From: an uncultured Collinsella sp.
GTDB lineage: Bacteria > Actinomycetota > Coriobacteriia > Coriobacteriales > Coriobacteriaceae
Direction: 5' to 3'
Length of the DNA: 64,000 nt
NCBI GenBank assembly: GCA_902490405.1
Contig: CABUDS010000007.1
Span: 1 to 64,000 of the forward strand
Position 1 is the stretch's first letter, and every line of letters begins with the position of its first letter. Made by a program: the position numbers and the translations under genes. The notes under the pieces are model-generated. The model did not search any database and was not told the DNA's origin. It worked only from the letters and a program-made list of their open reading frames with translations. Below are positions 8,266 through 16,619 of the stretch, piece after piece.

Positions 8266-9756
8266 CTAGGCGGTGTACGCGATTGTAGATTTCACGGCAT
8301 GGCGCCAGCCGGCGATCTTTTTGGCGCGCTCGTCGGCGGACATGGTGGACTCCACGATGCCGCGGGCGCCGTAGACGTCGACGACGTCGCGCGTGTACAT
8401 GCCCAGCGCAATGCCGCAGGCCCAGGCCGCGCCCAGACCGCTCATCTCGTCGTTGCTCGCGATGCGAATGGGCGAGCCAACCAAGTCGCTCTCAAACTGC
8501 ATCAGGTACGCGTCGCGCGTGGGACCGCCGTCAACACGAAGCTCGGCCAACGCCGCGCCCGAATCCTCGACCATCGCATCAATCACGTCGAAGATCTGAT
8601 AGGCGATCGACTCGTCAGCGGCCTTTACGAACTCCGCACGGCCCGTGGTGCGCGTCATGCCAAAGACGCAGCCCTCGGCATCGCTCGCCCAGTGCGGCGC
8701 GCCCAGGCCAGTGAACGCCGGCACAAAGTAGACGCGGCTCGCCGGATTGGCGGCGTAACACAGGTCGGTGACTTCCTCGGGATTGTTGATGAGCTCAAGA
8801 TCGTCGCGCAGCCACGTCTTGACGGCGCCGGCGTAGCTCACGTTGCCCTCGAGCACGTACTCGGTCACGCCGTCCATACGCCATGCGAGCGAGCTCGAAA
8901 GCCCATGCGAGCTGGCGACGAACTCGTCGCCGACGTTCATCATGACCGAGCTTCCGGTGCCATAGGTCGCCTTGGCCATGCCGCGGCTATGGCAGCCCTG
9001 GGCAAACAAGGCGGCATGGCTGTCGCCAAGCACGCCGTGAATGGGCACGGGCGCCGGCAAAAAGCCGCCCAGGTCCGTTGTACCGAACAGGCCATCGGAA
9101 TCGGTCAACTGCGGCAGGCAAGCCGAATCGACGCCAAAGGCCTCGCACACCGGCTCGCTCCAGCAGCCACGGCGCAGGTCAAAGAGCTGCGTGCGGCTGG
9201 CATTGGACCAGTCGCAGCGAAACTCCGCGCCGCCCGTGAGCGTCCAGACCACCCAGGCATCGATGGTGCCCAGGCACAGCTCGCCCGCCGCAGCGGCCTC
9301 GGCAGCCGCGGGAACGTTCGCGAGGATCCAGGCCATCTTGCCCGCCGGGTAGTAGGGCGAGAGCACCAGACCCGTCGTGTCGCGCACCAGCTCGGCCACG
9401 CCTTCGCGCGCAGCAAGCTCGTCGCACAGCTCGCGGGCGCGGGCGCACTGCCACACCACGGCGTCGCACAGCGGCTCGCCCGTCGTGCGCTTCCAGGCAA
9501 CGGTAGTCTCGCGCTGGTTGGAGATGCCGATGCCGGCGACGTCGGCCGGATCGACCCCGGTCTCCTCCACCACGGCGCGCGCCACGGCCAGCACGTTAGC
9601 GGCGATCTCGGCTGGATCATGGCTCACCCAGCCGGCCTCGTTGACAATCTGGCGATGCGGGCGATCGGCACGATGAATCAAATGGCCGCCCTCGTCCACC
9701 AGCAGCGCCTTGGTGCCCTGCGTGGATTGATCGATTCCGATGATGTAGCGGCCCAT
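8266..9756 (-). CDS. FGGY-family carbohydrate kinase
   Basis: The 496-residue kinase has the two-lobed FGGY fold. Phosphate-binding segment IDQSTQGTKALLVD is near the N-terminus, GISNQRETTVAW near residue 80, and TYGTGSSVMMNVG (about 260) and MSGLGAAWACGIALG near the C-terminus form the ATP site. SNQRETT is shared with glycerol kinases, but DQSTQGTKAL is more common in sugar kinases of this family. Being in one operon with a sugar isomerase and a split transketolase, it more likely phosphorylates a ketose; glycerol kinase remains possible. Start 9756 has AAAGGGG upstream. A 14-bp hairpin separates it from the transketolase gene. Confidence 0.85.
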   Translation of the reverse strand: MGRYIIGIDQSTQGTKALLVDEGGHLIHRADRPHRQIVNEAGWVSHDPAEIAANVLAVARAVVEETGVDPADVAGIGISNQRETTVAWKRTTGEPLCDAVVWQCARARELCDELAAREGVAELVRDTTGLVLSPYYPAGKMAWILANVPAAAEAAAAGELCLGTIDAWVVWTLTGGAEFRCDWSNASRTQLFDLRRGCWSEPVCEAFGVDSACLPQLTDSDGLFGTTDLGGFLPAPVPIHGVLGDSHAALFAQGCHSRGMAKATYGTGSSVMMNVGDEFVASSHGLSSSLAWRMDGVTEYVLEGNVSYAGAVKTWLRDDLELINNPEEVTDLCYAANPASRVYFVPAFTGLGAPHWASDAEGCVFGMTRTTGRAEFVKAADESIAYQIFDVIDAMVEDSGAALAELRVDGGPTRDAYLMQFESDLVGSPIRIASNDEMSGLGAAWACGIALGMYTRDVVDVYGARGIVESTMSADERAKKIAGWRHAVKSTIAYTA

Positions 9757-9775
9757 GGCCACCCCTTTCAAAACG

Positions 9776-9809
9776 AATGTGACAAAGGGGCGGTCCCTTT
9801 GTCACATTC
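9776..9809. repeat. Intergenic palindrome AATGTGACAAAGGG
   Basis: AATGTGACAAAGGG and CCCTTTGTCACATT form perfect arms with a short loop GCGGT. It lies just behind the stop of the transketolase C-terminal gene and before the kinase. It is a REP-like element and may end or stabilise the upstream message. Confidence 0.8.
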
Positions 9810-9812
9810 CAG

Positions 9813-10754
9813 TTACTCTGCGGGCAAGAACTCGGCGACGGTCTGCGCGATTCCGGCACCCGTCAGGCCGTAGTGCGCAAAGACCTCGGGGCTCGTGCCG
9901 GTGATGACCGGCGCATCGGGCAGGGAGAGGCACTTGACCGGACACGGGCAATGCTCGCCCACGACCTGCGCGACCATGGAACCCAGGCCGCCGAAGGGGC
10001 TGTGCTCCTCGACGGTCACGACGGCGCGCGTGGCACCGGCGGCCTCGATCACAGCCTCAGCATCGAGCGGCTTGACGCAATACATGTCGAGTACCGTTGC
10101 CGAGATGCCCTGCTCGGCCAGCAGATCGGCGGCGTCCACGGCATGGCGGACCATCTCGCCGGTGGCGACAATCGTCACATCGGCGCCGCGACGCACCCAA
10201 GTGGCGCGATCCATCTGGAACGGGCACTCGTCCTCGGTGTACACGTCCTCCACCGGGTTGCGGCCCACGCGGATGTAGGCCGGCTTGTTGTCGGCGACCA
10301 GGGCACGCACGAGCTCGGCGGTCTGGAATCGATCGCTCGGCAGATACACGCGCATGTTGGGAATCGCGCTCATGGCGGCGATATCCTGCGCGGAGTGATG
10401 GCTCATGCCTAAGGCGCCGTAGGACACGCCGCCCGAGATGCCGATGAGCTTGACGTTGGTGTTGGAGTACGAAACGTCGACCTTGCACTGCTCATACGAG
10501 CGCGTGGTCACAAAGGACGCCGGCGAGGCGGCCCAGGCCTTCTTGCCGCACGAGGCCATACCGGCGGCGATACTCACCAGGTCCTGCTCGGCGATGCCGA
10601 CCTCAATGGACTGCTGGGGATACTGATCGAAGAACGGCGTGAGCGATGCGGAGCCGCGGGAGTCGGAGCACAGGACGACGATGTCTTTATCGGTTGCGGC
10701 GGCCTCGAGCAGCGTGTCGCAGATAGCCTTGCGGTTGGCGATCTTGTTAGCCAT
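9813..10754 (-). CDS. Transketolase, C-terminal subunit
   Basis: The 313-residue protein carries the pyrimidine-binding and C-terminal domains of transketolase. EVGIAEQDLVSIAAG (about residues 55-69) holds the glutamate that activates thiamine diphosphate, and GVSYGALGMSHHSAQDI carries substrate-site histidines. It works with the N-terminal subunit next door to move two-carbon ketol units between sugar phosphates. Start 10754 has AAGGAGG upstream. It overlaps the end of the N-terminal subunit gene by 8 bases, so translation is coupled. The upstream extension to 10808 is inside the partner gene and rejected. Confidence 0.93.
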   Translation of the reverse strand: MANKIANRKAICDTLLEAAATDKDIVVLCSDSRGSASLTPFFDQYPQQSIEVGIAEQDLVSIAAGMASCGKKAWAASPASFVTTRSYEQCKVDVSYSNTNVKLIGISGGVSYGALGMSHHSAQDIAAMSAIPNMRVYLPSDRFQTAELVRALVADNKPAYIRVGRNPVEDVYTEDECPFQMDRATWVRRGADVTIVATGEMVRHAVDAADLLAEQGISATVLDMYCVKPLDAEAVIEAAGATRAVVTVEEHSPFGGLGSMVAQVVGEHCPCPVKCLSLPDAPVITGTSPEVFAHYGLTGAGIAQTVAEFLPAE

Positions 10755-11583
10755 TGATAGCCTCCTTATGGGCAGCGAAATCGGCGATGATCTGGGCATA
10801 TTCCTCATCGTTGGGCAGGTGATGATGCCAGGCGGCCTTGTCCTCCATAACCGGCGAGCCGTAGCCCTTCACCGTGTTGAGGATGATGACCGTGGGCTTA
10901 CCCTTGGTCTCGGCGGCCAGCGTCAGCGCGGCGTCGATGGCCTGGACGTCGTTGCCCGGAATGGACAGCACGTTCCAACCGAAGGCGGCCCAGCGCTCCT
11001 CCTGCGAATCCTGCTTCATGACGTCCTCGGTGCTGCCGCTGATCTGCAGGCGGTTGCGGTCCACGAGCGCGCACAGGTTATCGAGCTGGTAGTTGCCGCC
11101 GCTCATGGCGCCCTCCCAGACCGAGCCCTCGGCAAGCTCGCCGTCGCCCATGATGGTGTAGACGCGGTAGTCGCGGCCATCCATCTTGCCGGCAAGCGCC
11201 ATCCCGACGGCCACGGGCAGGCCATGACCCAGCGAGCCCGAGTTCATCTCGATGCCCTTGAGCTTGTTGTTGGGGTGGCCGATGTAGGGGCTGCCGAACT
11301 TAGAGAAGCGGGCCTTGACGTCGTCGAGGTCCAGATAGCCCTCGTGGCAGAGCACCGCGTAGTAGGCCTCCATGGCGTGGCCCTTGGAGAGTACGAAGCG
11401 ATCGCGGTTGGGATCGTCGACGGTCTCGGGAGAAATGTTGAGGTGGTTGGCATAGAGGGTCATCAGCGCATCGATGACCGACATGTCGCCGCCGATGTGG
11501 CCGCCGGCGCCAGCCATGATGATATCGACGCAATCGCGGCGAAGGTCCCAACGCAGGGATTCAAGCTCTTCGATAGTTGCCAT
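10747..11583 (-). CDS. Transketolase, N-terminal subunit
   Basis: The 278-residue protein is the thiamine-diphosphate-binding half. It has GHIGGDMSVIDALMTLY near residue 27, FVLSKGHAMEAYYAVL near 60, GSLGHGLPVAVGMALAG near 105, and the cofactor motif GDGELAEGSVWEGA ending in YQLDNL about 25 residues on. Start MATIEEL at 11583 is chosen because the upstream part of the open frame is a shadow of the isomerase gene. It lies 2 bases after that gene's stop. Split transketolases are common in anaerobes and often have pathway-specific roles. Confidence 0.93.
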   Translation of the reverse strand: MATIEELESLRWDLRRDCVDIIMAGAGGHIGGDMSVIDALMTLYANHLNISPETVDDPNRDRFVLSKGHAMEAYYAVLCHEGYLDLDDVKARFSKFGSPYIGHPNNKLKGIEMNSGSLGHGLPVAVGMALAGKMDGRDYRVYTIMGDGELAEGSVWEGAMSGGNYQLDNLCALVDRNRLQISGSTEDVMKQDSQEERWAAFGWNVLSIPGNDVQAIDAALTLAAETKGKPTVIILNTVKGYGSPVMEDKAAWHHHLPNDEEYAQIIADFAAHKEAING

Positions 11584-11585
11584 TT

Positions 11586-12986
11586 CTACTCTCCTCGCAG
11601 GTAAGCTTTGACGTCTTCTTCGATGGGGTCGTACAGGTCGGGGACAATGCCGATGTACTTGCACGCCTCGTAGAGCACCGGCACCACGTTGGCGTGAATG
11701 GCGACGCAGTGGTGGATGTAGGGACCCTCGACGATCTTGGCCTCGAGGCGCTTGAGGTTGTCGACCTCGACCCACAGGTAGGTGCCCATGCCGGCCGGGC
11801 CGTCGATGCCGCGGGCGTTACCCAGCAGCAGCGAGTACTCGCCGTTGTCGCCGTCAAAGCGGGCAAGGGTGAGGTCGCCGTGCTTGGCCTCGGCCGTCAG
11901 CGCGCCGGGGTGATCGAAAGCCAGCGGGTAAGTGAGCTTGGGCTTGACGGCCGCGCAGCTGCAGGGCCAGGGGCCGCAGTGCTGCAACAGCTCGCCGTTC
12001 TCGTTATCGGGATGACGCACGGTCCAGTCGGCGAACATGCCGCGGTGACGGCCCAGGTCGGCGGCCTCGACCATCAGCGCGGTGATAGCGCCATGGATGT
12101 CGGTCTCGCAGACGATGGGGATGCCCATCTCGTTGAGGATTGCGTTGGCGGCGCAGGGCATAATGCCCAACTCGTCCTGCAGGGCGTTCCAGCACTGGAT
12201 GGCGCCGGCGTTGCAGCCGTACTTCTCGACCAAGCGCTTCATGGCAATGGCGAGTCCTGCGACCGCAGGAACCTTGTCCTCGGGGATGCAGATCTCAAAG
12301 CTGTCACCAATGTGGGCGAGCATGGCTGCCATGGCCTGCTCGTCAGCCTGGGCGTCGCGCACGGCCTGGACAAGCTCGGTCATGGGGATGGGCGAAAGCT
12401 GGATGTTGAACTTCTCGAGCAGCTCGCCCTCGTTGCACATGGTCGACCAGAAATCGAACGGACGGGTGGCCATCTGCAGGATGCGGGTGTGCTTGAAGGT
12501 CTTGACCACGTTGCACACGGCCAAAAAGTCCCAGACGCCGCGCTCGAACTCGGGATCGGTCAGACGGCAGTTGGTCATGTAGGTGAAGGGAACCTGGAAG
12601 CGGCGCAGGACCTTGCCGGTGGCGAACAGACCGCACTGGCTATCACGCAGACGGGTGCCGTCGGGCTCGGGGCGCTCGTCGCGCGGCCCCCACAGCAGCA
12701 CGGGCAAACCGAGCTCGCGGGCAAGGCGGGCGCAGACATACTCGGTACCAAAGTTGGCGTGGCAGAGCATGATGCCGTCGACGCCCTCGGCGCGGAACTT
12801 CTCGACGATAGGCGCGATATGGCTGTCGTCGAACAGCAGGCCCTCGTCGTTGATGTCGTCGATATCCACAATCTCGACGCCGATCTCGCGCAGGCGATCA
12901 GCCGTCAGACCGCGATACTTGATCGCGTCCGGCGCGCTAAAGATACTGCGGCGCGTGGGCACAAAGCCGAGCTTGATCTTGTCCAT
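11586..12986 (-). CDS. L-fucose/L-arabinose isomerase-family protein
   Basis: The 466-residue protein fits the fucose/arabinose isomerase fold: an N-terminal Rossmann-like half (LGFVPTRRSIF, HANFGTEYVCARLA, LLWGPRDE) and a C-terminal half with AGAIQCWNAL, CETDIHGAITALM and HCVAIHANVV. Conserved Glu, Asp and His in those motifs are probable metal ligands. It probably interconverts an aldose and a ketose that the kinase two genes later phosphorylates. Which sugar is unknown; pentoses or 6-deoxyhexoses are typical. It is the first gene of the operon, preceded by a region with repeated GTAAAC motifs. Confidence 0.83.
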   Translation of the reverse strand: MDKIKLGFVPTRRSIFSAPDAIKYRGLTADRLREIGVEIVDIDDINDEGLLFDDSHIAPIVEKFRAEGVDGIMLCHANFGTEYVCARLARELGLPVLLWGPRDERPEPDGTRLRDSQCGLFATGKVLRRFQVPFTYMTNCRLTDPEFERGVWDFLAVCNVVKTFKHTRILQMATRPFDFWSTMCNEGELLEKFNIQLSPIPMTELVQAVRDAQADEQAMAAMLAHIGDSFEICIPEDKVPAVAGLAIAMKRLVEKYGCNAGAIQCWNALQDELGIMPCAANAILNEMGIPIVCETDIHGAITALMVEAADLGRHRGMFADWTVRHPDNENGELLQHCGPWPCSCAAVKPKLTYPLAFDHPGALTAEAKHGDLTLARFDGDNGEYSLLLGNARGIDGPAGMGTYLWVEVDNLKRLEAKIVEGPYIHHCVAIHANVVPVLYEACKYIGIVPDLYDPIEEDVKAYLRGE

Positions 12987-13012
12987 GTACGTCCTCCCCT
13001 AGTCACATGTTC

Positions 13013-13130
13013 AGTAAACAGACGCATGTTTCGTTTTGTTCTGTTTACTAAATGTTTTACTCTTTTGTTTAAAAGTTTAGCGCGAAAGTCTCGTAAACGG
13101 TAGAGAAATCAGCCTAAACGGTATGTAAAC
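13013..13130 (-). promoter_or_regulatory. Operator-like GTAAAC inverted repeats upstream of the isomerase operon
   Basis: AGTAAACAG (13013-13021) and CTGTTTACT (13041-13049) form perfect 9-bp inverted arms. Further GTAAAC copies are at 13093-13098 and 13125-13130. The block lies between the isomerase start and the LacI gene. A similar AGTAAATGTTTA sequence lies upstream of the LacI gene itself (14338-14359), consistent with one regulator acting on both. Confidence 0.5.
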
Positions 13131-13152
13131 AATCTGAACATACAAGGGCAAC

Positions 13153-13182
13153 AAAAAGAGGGCCCCGAAGGACCCTCTTTTG
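13153..13182 (-). terminator. Intrinsic terminator behind the LacI-type gene
   Basis: AAAGAGGG (13155-13162) and CCCTCTTT (13173-13180) form a hairpin. On the minus strand it is followed by TTTTTG, 60 bases past the regulator's stop codon. Confidence 0.8.
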
Positions 13183-13243
13183 AATAGCGCTATGTTTACT
13201 GCCCTAGCGAGCTTTGGCACGCTGCAGACGATGCCGTCTCCGC

Positions 13244-14254
13244 CTAGATTTCGCGCACGCTCTGGCGCTCGACAAAATAGGTCGACACAGCCGTTTTGCA
13301 GGTGTAGCTCTTGGGATTGCGGATGTTGCCCACCAGGCGGCGCACCGCGATCTCACCCACCTCGTGCTTGGGAACATGCACCGTGGTGAGCGGCGGGTTG
13401 GAAAAAGCGCCCAGAGATAGGTCGTCAAAGCCGATGATCGAGACATCCTCGGGCACGCGAATGCCGTGCTCGTTGAACGCGCGCATGGCACCCACGGCGA
13501 GCACGTCGTTCTCGGCAAAGAAAGCCGTCGGCAGGTCGTCGTGCGAGGCATTGTCGAGCCACGCGCCCATGTCGCGATAAGCGCCCTCGAGCGTGGTGCC
13601 CAGCGTGACGCGCCATGCCGGATTGGCCTCGAGGTCCGCATCCTCAAGCGCTTGGCGATAGCCGCGCTCGCGGTCCTTAAAGTTGCGGATACGAAGGTCG
13701 CCCGCCAGATAGCCGATTTGCTTGTGACCTTTCTCGATAAGGTAGTCCACGGCACGCAGCACCGAATCGGTATTGGCAATGACCACGGCATCGAAGTACT
13801 GGCGGTCGCTCCAGCCATCGAGCACAATCAGGTGGGCGGCGGCGTTAGCGAACAGGGCGTAGTCCTCCTCGCCCAACTCGGTGCCCATCAGCACGATGGC
13901 GGCAGACGGGTCGGCGATCAGGCCCTCGACCTGCGGACGCACGGCGTCTAGGTCGCTAAAGTCGAGCGAGACAAAGCTCGTGCTCATGCCGTGGCGACGC
14001 GCCTGGCGCTCCACGCCCTCGATGACCGCGGGGTGGAAGGTGCTCTCGTCCAGGATGGCGCCCGTCTTGCGCGCGAGCACAAACTGGATGCTCTCGAGCT
14101 GCGTCGACTGCTGATAGCCGAGCGACTGCGCGCACTCCAGGATGACTTTGGCGGTCTCCTCGCTCACGCTGCGCTTGCGGTTGAGCGCGTTGGACACGGT
14201 CGCAGGCGAAAAACCGGTGATGCGGCTGATCTCGCGAACACTTGCTTTGGCCAT
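13244..14254 (-). CDS. LacI-family transcription regulator
   Basis: The 336-residue repressor has an N-terminal LacI helix-turn-helix (VREISRITGFSPATVSNALN, about residues 5-24) followed by a periplasmic-binding-protein-like sugar domain (DDLPTAFFAENDVLAVGAMRAF, VSIIGFDDLSLGAFSNPPL). Start 14254 is supported by AGGGGG six bases upstream; the longer frame adds 27 residues with no similarity. It probably controls the isomerase-transketolase-kinase operon just downstream, and perhaps its own promoter. It could instead control the ribokinase genes upstream. The effector sugar is not predictable. Confidence 0.92.
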   Translation of the reverse strand: MAKASVREISRITGFSPATVSNALNRKRSVSEETAKVILECAQSLGYQQSTQLESIQFVLARKTGAILDESTFHPAVIEGVERQARRHGMSTSFVSLDFSDLDAVRPQVEGLIADPSAAIVLMGTELGEEDYALFANAAAHLIVLDGWSDRQYFDAVVIANTDSVLRAVDYLIEKGHKQIGYLAGDLRIRNFKDRERGYRQALEDADLEANPAWRVTLGTTLEGAYRDMGAWLDNASHDDLPTAFFAENDVLAVGAMRAFNEHGIRVPEDVSIIGFDDLSLGAFSNPPLTTVHVPKHEVGEIAVRRLVGNIRNPKSYTCKTAVSTYFVERQSVREI

Positions 14255-14337
14255 TGTTCCCCCTAGTAACGGTCGCGGTCGAGCATCGTGGCCTGACCGC
14301 CCCGTGACTCGACAACTAAACGACCGCAAATTCAATC

Positions 14338-14359
14338 TAAACAGAATAGTAAATGTTTA
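14338..14359 (-). promoter_or_regulatory. Possible autoregulatory operator of the LacI-type gene
   Basis: TAAACAGAATAGTAAATGTT and the bases after it form an imperfect palindrome upstream of the regulator. Its AGTAAATGTTTA part matches ACTAAATGTTTT at 13047-13058 upstream of the isomerase operon. Confidence 0.4.
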
Positions 14360-14457
14360 ATAGCTAGTTTAGCCTGTTGTCAAGCGAAGCGACGCGACTA
14401 TTCCCCCAACGGGCGTATTTACTCGGTAGCTAATCTGGAACGGGGCACAGAAACCGT

Positions 14458-15432
14458 TTAGCCAAGGATGCGAGCCATGCGTGCCTTAAACTCCACGAGG
14501 AAACGTGGGGCGTCCACGGTGAGCGCCACGAGCGCGCTCTTATCTGGATCGGACAGACGGTGCTCGTCGCAGATGGTGCGGCCGCGATACTCGCCCAGCA
14601 GGTCGACACGCAGGTTACAGCCGAGCGCACCCACGAGCGTGGGATCAATCGCCACGGCAACGGCCAGGGGATCGTGCAGTGCGCAACCACCCAGGTAGGG
14701 TGCGTTCATCTCGTACGAGCCAATGTAGTGCTCGACCATGCTCGCAAATGCGCAGCCCGCCATGGTGCCCGAGCCTGTCCAGCCGGCAACATCGCGGCGC
14801 GTGAGCACCACGCGATGCGTCACGTCCAGGCCCACCATGGTGAGCTTGCGGCCCGAGCGCAGCACGGCATCGGCGGCCTCGGGATCGCTTGCCATGTTGG
14901 CCTCGGCACCCGCGCTCACGTTACCGGGCACGGTCAGGGCGCCGCCCATCACCACCACGCGGCCGATAGACATCATCGCCGCCGCATCGCGCTCCAAGGC
15001 AAGTGCCAGGTTGGAGAGCGGGCCGGTCGCTACGTAGACCAGATCGGGCCCATAGGTGCGCGCGGCATCGATCAGATAATCGACCGCGGCATTGCCATCG
15101 GCCGAGGTCGCCCCCACTGGCTCGTAGGGAGACGCGGGCACGCTCGCGCCGCCGATGCCGTTCTTGCCGTGGATGAGCGTGGTGGACGCCGGTGGCGTAT
15201 AGGGCTCGGTCGCCTGTAGGGGACGGTCGGCACCCAGATACACCGGCACCTCGGGACGACCCAACAGGTCGAGCACCGCCAGGCAGTTATGCGCCGACTG
15301 CTCGACGCGCACGTTGCCAAAGCACGTGGTGATGCCCACGAGCTCCACCTCGGGGCTCGCGATGGCATAGGCAAGCGCCATCGCATCGTCCACACCCATA
15401 TCCAGATCAAGGATCAGCTTCTTGATTGCCAT
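14458..15432 (-). CDS. Nucleoside hydrolase (inosine-uridine type)
   Basis: The 324-residue protein starts MAIKKLILDLDMGVDDAMAL; the Asp cluster is the calcium/ribose-binding signature, here DLDMGVDD where DxDxxxDD is usual. VYVATGPLSNLALAL and the C-terminal HDPLAVAVAIDP (with the histidine and aspartate of the active site) are also present. It removes the base from ribonucleosides and releases ribose for the ribokinase encoded 4 bases upstream in the same operon. The pair forms a nucleoside salvage unit. It is cytoplasmic and of normal length. Confidence 0.93.
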   Translation of the reverse strand: MAIKKLILDLDMGVDDAMALAYAIASPEVELVGITTCFGNVRVEQSAHNCLAVLDLLGRPEVPVYLGADRPLQATEPYTPPASTTLIHGKNGIGGASVPASPYEPVGATSADGNAAVDYLIDAARTYGPDLVYVATGPLSNLALALERDAAAMMSIGRVVVMGGALTVPGNVSAGAEANMASDPEAADAVLRSGRKLTMVGLDVTHRVVLTRRDVAGWTGSGTMAGCAFASMVEHYIGSYEMNAPYLGGCALHDPLAVAVAIDPTLVGALGCNLRVDLLGEYRGRTICDEHRLSDPDKSALVALTVDAPRFLVEFKARMARILG

Positions 15433-15436
15433 TGTT

Positions 15437-16432
15437 CTACTCCGCTTCTCCGTCTTGTACGTAATCGTCTAAACCAAACGCGCGCTCGACTTCGCCACGC
15501 GTGGGAATCGACTGCTGTGCACCCAAGCGCGACACCGTCACCGCCGAGGCACGGGCACCCGCGGCCATGCACTCAAAGAGCGGCAGGCCCTCCAGACGAG
15601 CCGCGGCAAGCGCACCGATAAACGTATCGCCCGCGGCCGTCGTATCGACCACCGTGCTCGAAAGCGCCGGCATGCGCAGCAGCTCGCCGTCGTCGCCGAG
15701 CGTAACCGACCCGGCACCGCCCAACGTGATGACCGCAGCTCCGGCACCCTTGGCGAGCAGGGCATTGAGCGCTGCGGCGCAGCTCGTATCATCCGCGGGC
15801 AAGATGCCCGTCAGCACCTGGCACTCGGTCTCGTTGGGACAGACCAGGTCGACCGCCGTCCAAGCCCCTGCCGGCACGTCACTTGCCGGCGCCGGGTTAA
15901 AGACCGTATAGAACCCCAGCTCGTGAGCGCAAACGAGTGCCTCGGCCGTCGCCGCCAGGTCGCATTCGCCCTGGGCGATAAAGACGCTTCCGGCAGCCGG
16001 GGCAATCTTGCTGGCGTCGCCGTCGAGTTCATCGGCCACCAGGCACCTCAGCGCGCAGGCAACGTCCTCGCCCGTAAGCGCATGGTTGGCGCCCGGCGAC
16101 AGCACAATACGGTTGTCGCCACCAAAGCGAATGATGGTCGCCGTTCCCGTCTCCACGTCGTCGCGACGCGCCACAAAATCGCAGCTCACGCCAGCGTCTT
16201 GGAGCCCCGTCACGAGCGACGTGCCAAACGCGTCGCGACCGACCGCACCGATCATGCATGTGTGCGCGCCCATGCGCGCAGCCGCTACGGCCTGGTTGGC
16301 GCCTTTTCCGCCGGCGTTGGTGATAAACCCGCTGCCGCCGACGGTCTCGCCCGCACGCGGCATGCGCTCGCACGCCACCGAAAGGTCCATGTTCATGCTG
16401 CCGAACACCGCGACGATGCCGCAATCTGCCAT
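15437..16432 (-). CDS. rbsK: Ribokinase (PfkB family)
   Basis: The 331-residue kinase has the PfkB family signatures: N-terminal GSMNMDLSV and NAGGKGANQAVAAARMGA (about residues 10-55) and C-terminal DTTAAGDTFIGAL (about residues 265-277) with the catalytic aspartate. It phosphorylates ribose to ribose 5-phosphate. Start 16432 has GAGGAGG five bases upstream. It is the first gene of a two-gene operon with the nucleoside hydrolase. Another PfkB sugar kinase activity is possible, but the GGKGANQ motif and neighbour favour ribose. Confidence 0.9.
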   Translation of the reverse strand: MADCGIVAVFGSMNMDLSVACERMPRAGETVGGSGFITNAGGKGANQAVAAARMGAHTCMIGAVGRDAFGTSLVTGLQDAGVSCDFVARRDDVETGTATIIRFGGDNRIVLSPGANHALTGEDVACALRCLVADELDGDASKIAPAAGSVFIAQGECDLAATAEALVCAHELGFYTVFNPAPASDVPAGAWTAVDLVCPNETECQVLTGILPADDTSCAAALNALLAKGAGAAVITLGGAGSVTLGDDGELLRMPALSSTVVDTTAAGDTFIGALAAARLEGLPLFECMAAGARASAVTVSRLGAQQSIPTRGEVERAFGLDDYVQDGEAE

Positions 16433-16619
16433 GGAAACCTCCTCGTCCGCGGGCTCTGCACCCGCTGCCGGTCGTCGATCGTGCGCTCTCACGCCTCTAT
16501 AACTTTAGTTCACTTTGATGTGGACGCGCGCTTGAGCTTGCGCCAGCAGCAAGCATTCACAGGAGCAGGCGGCTACAATAAAGGCGTGCTGATTATTCTC
16601 GTCATTTGGATGATGTTTT

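Noticed and set aside
8263..9873. 536-residue plus-strand open frame
   Set aside because: It is the antisense of the FGGY kinase gene and has no recognisable domain.
11577..13103. 508-residue plus-strand open frame
   Set aside because: It is the antisense of the isomerase gene, which has clear family motifs and a ribosome site.
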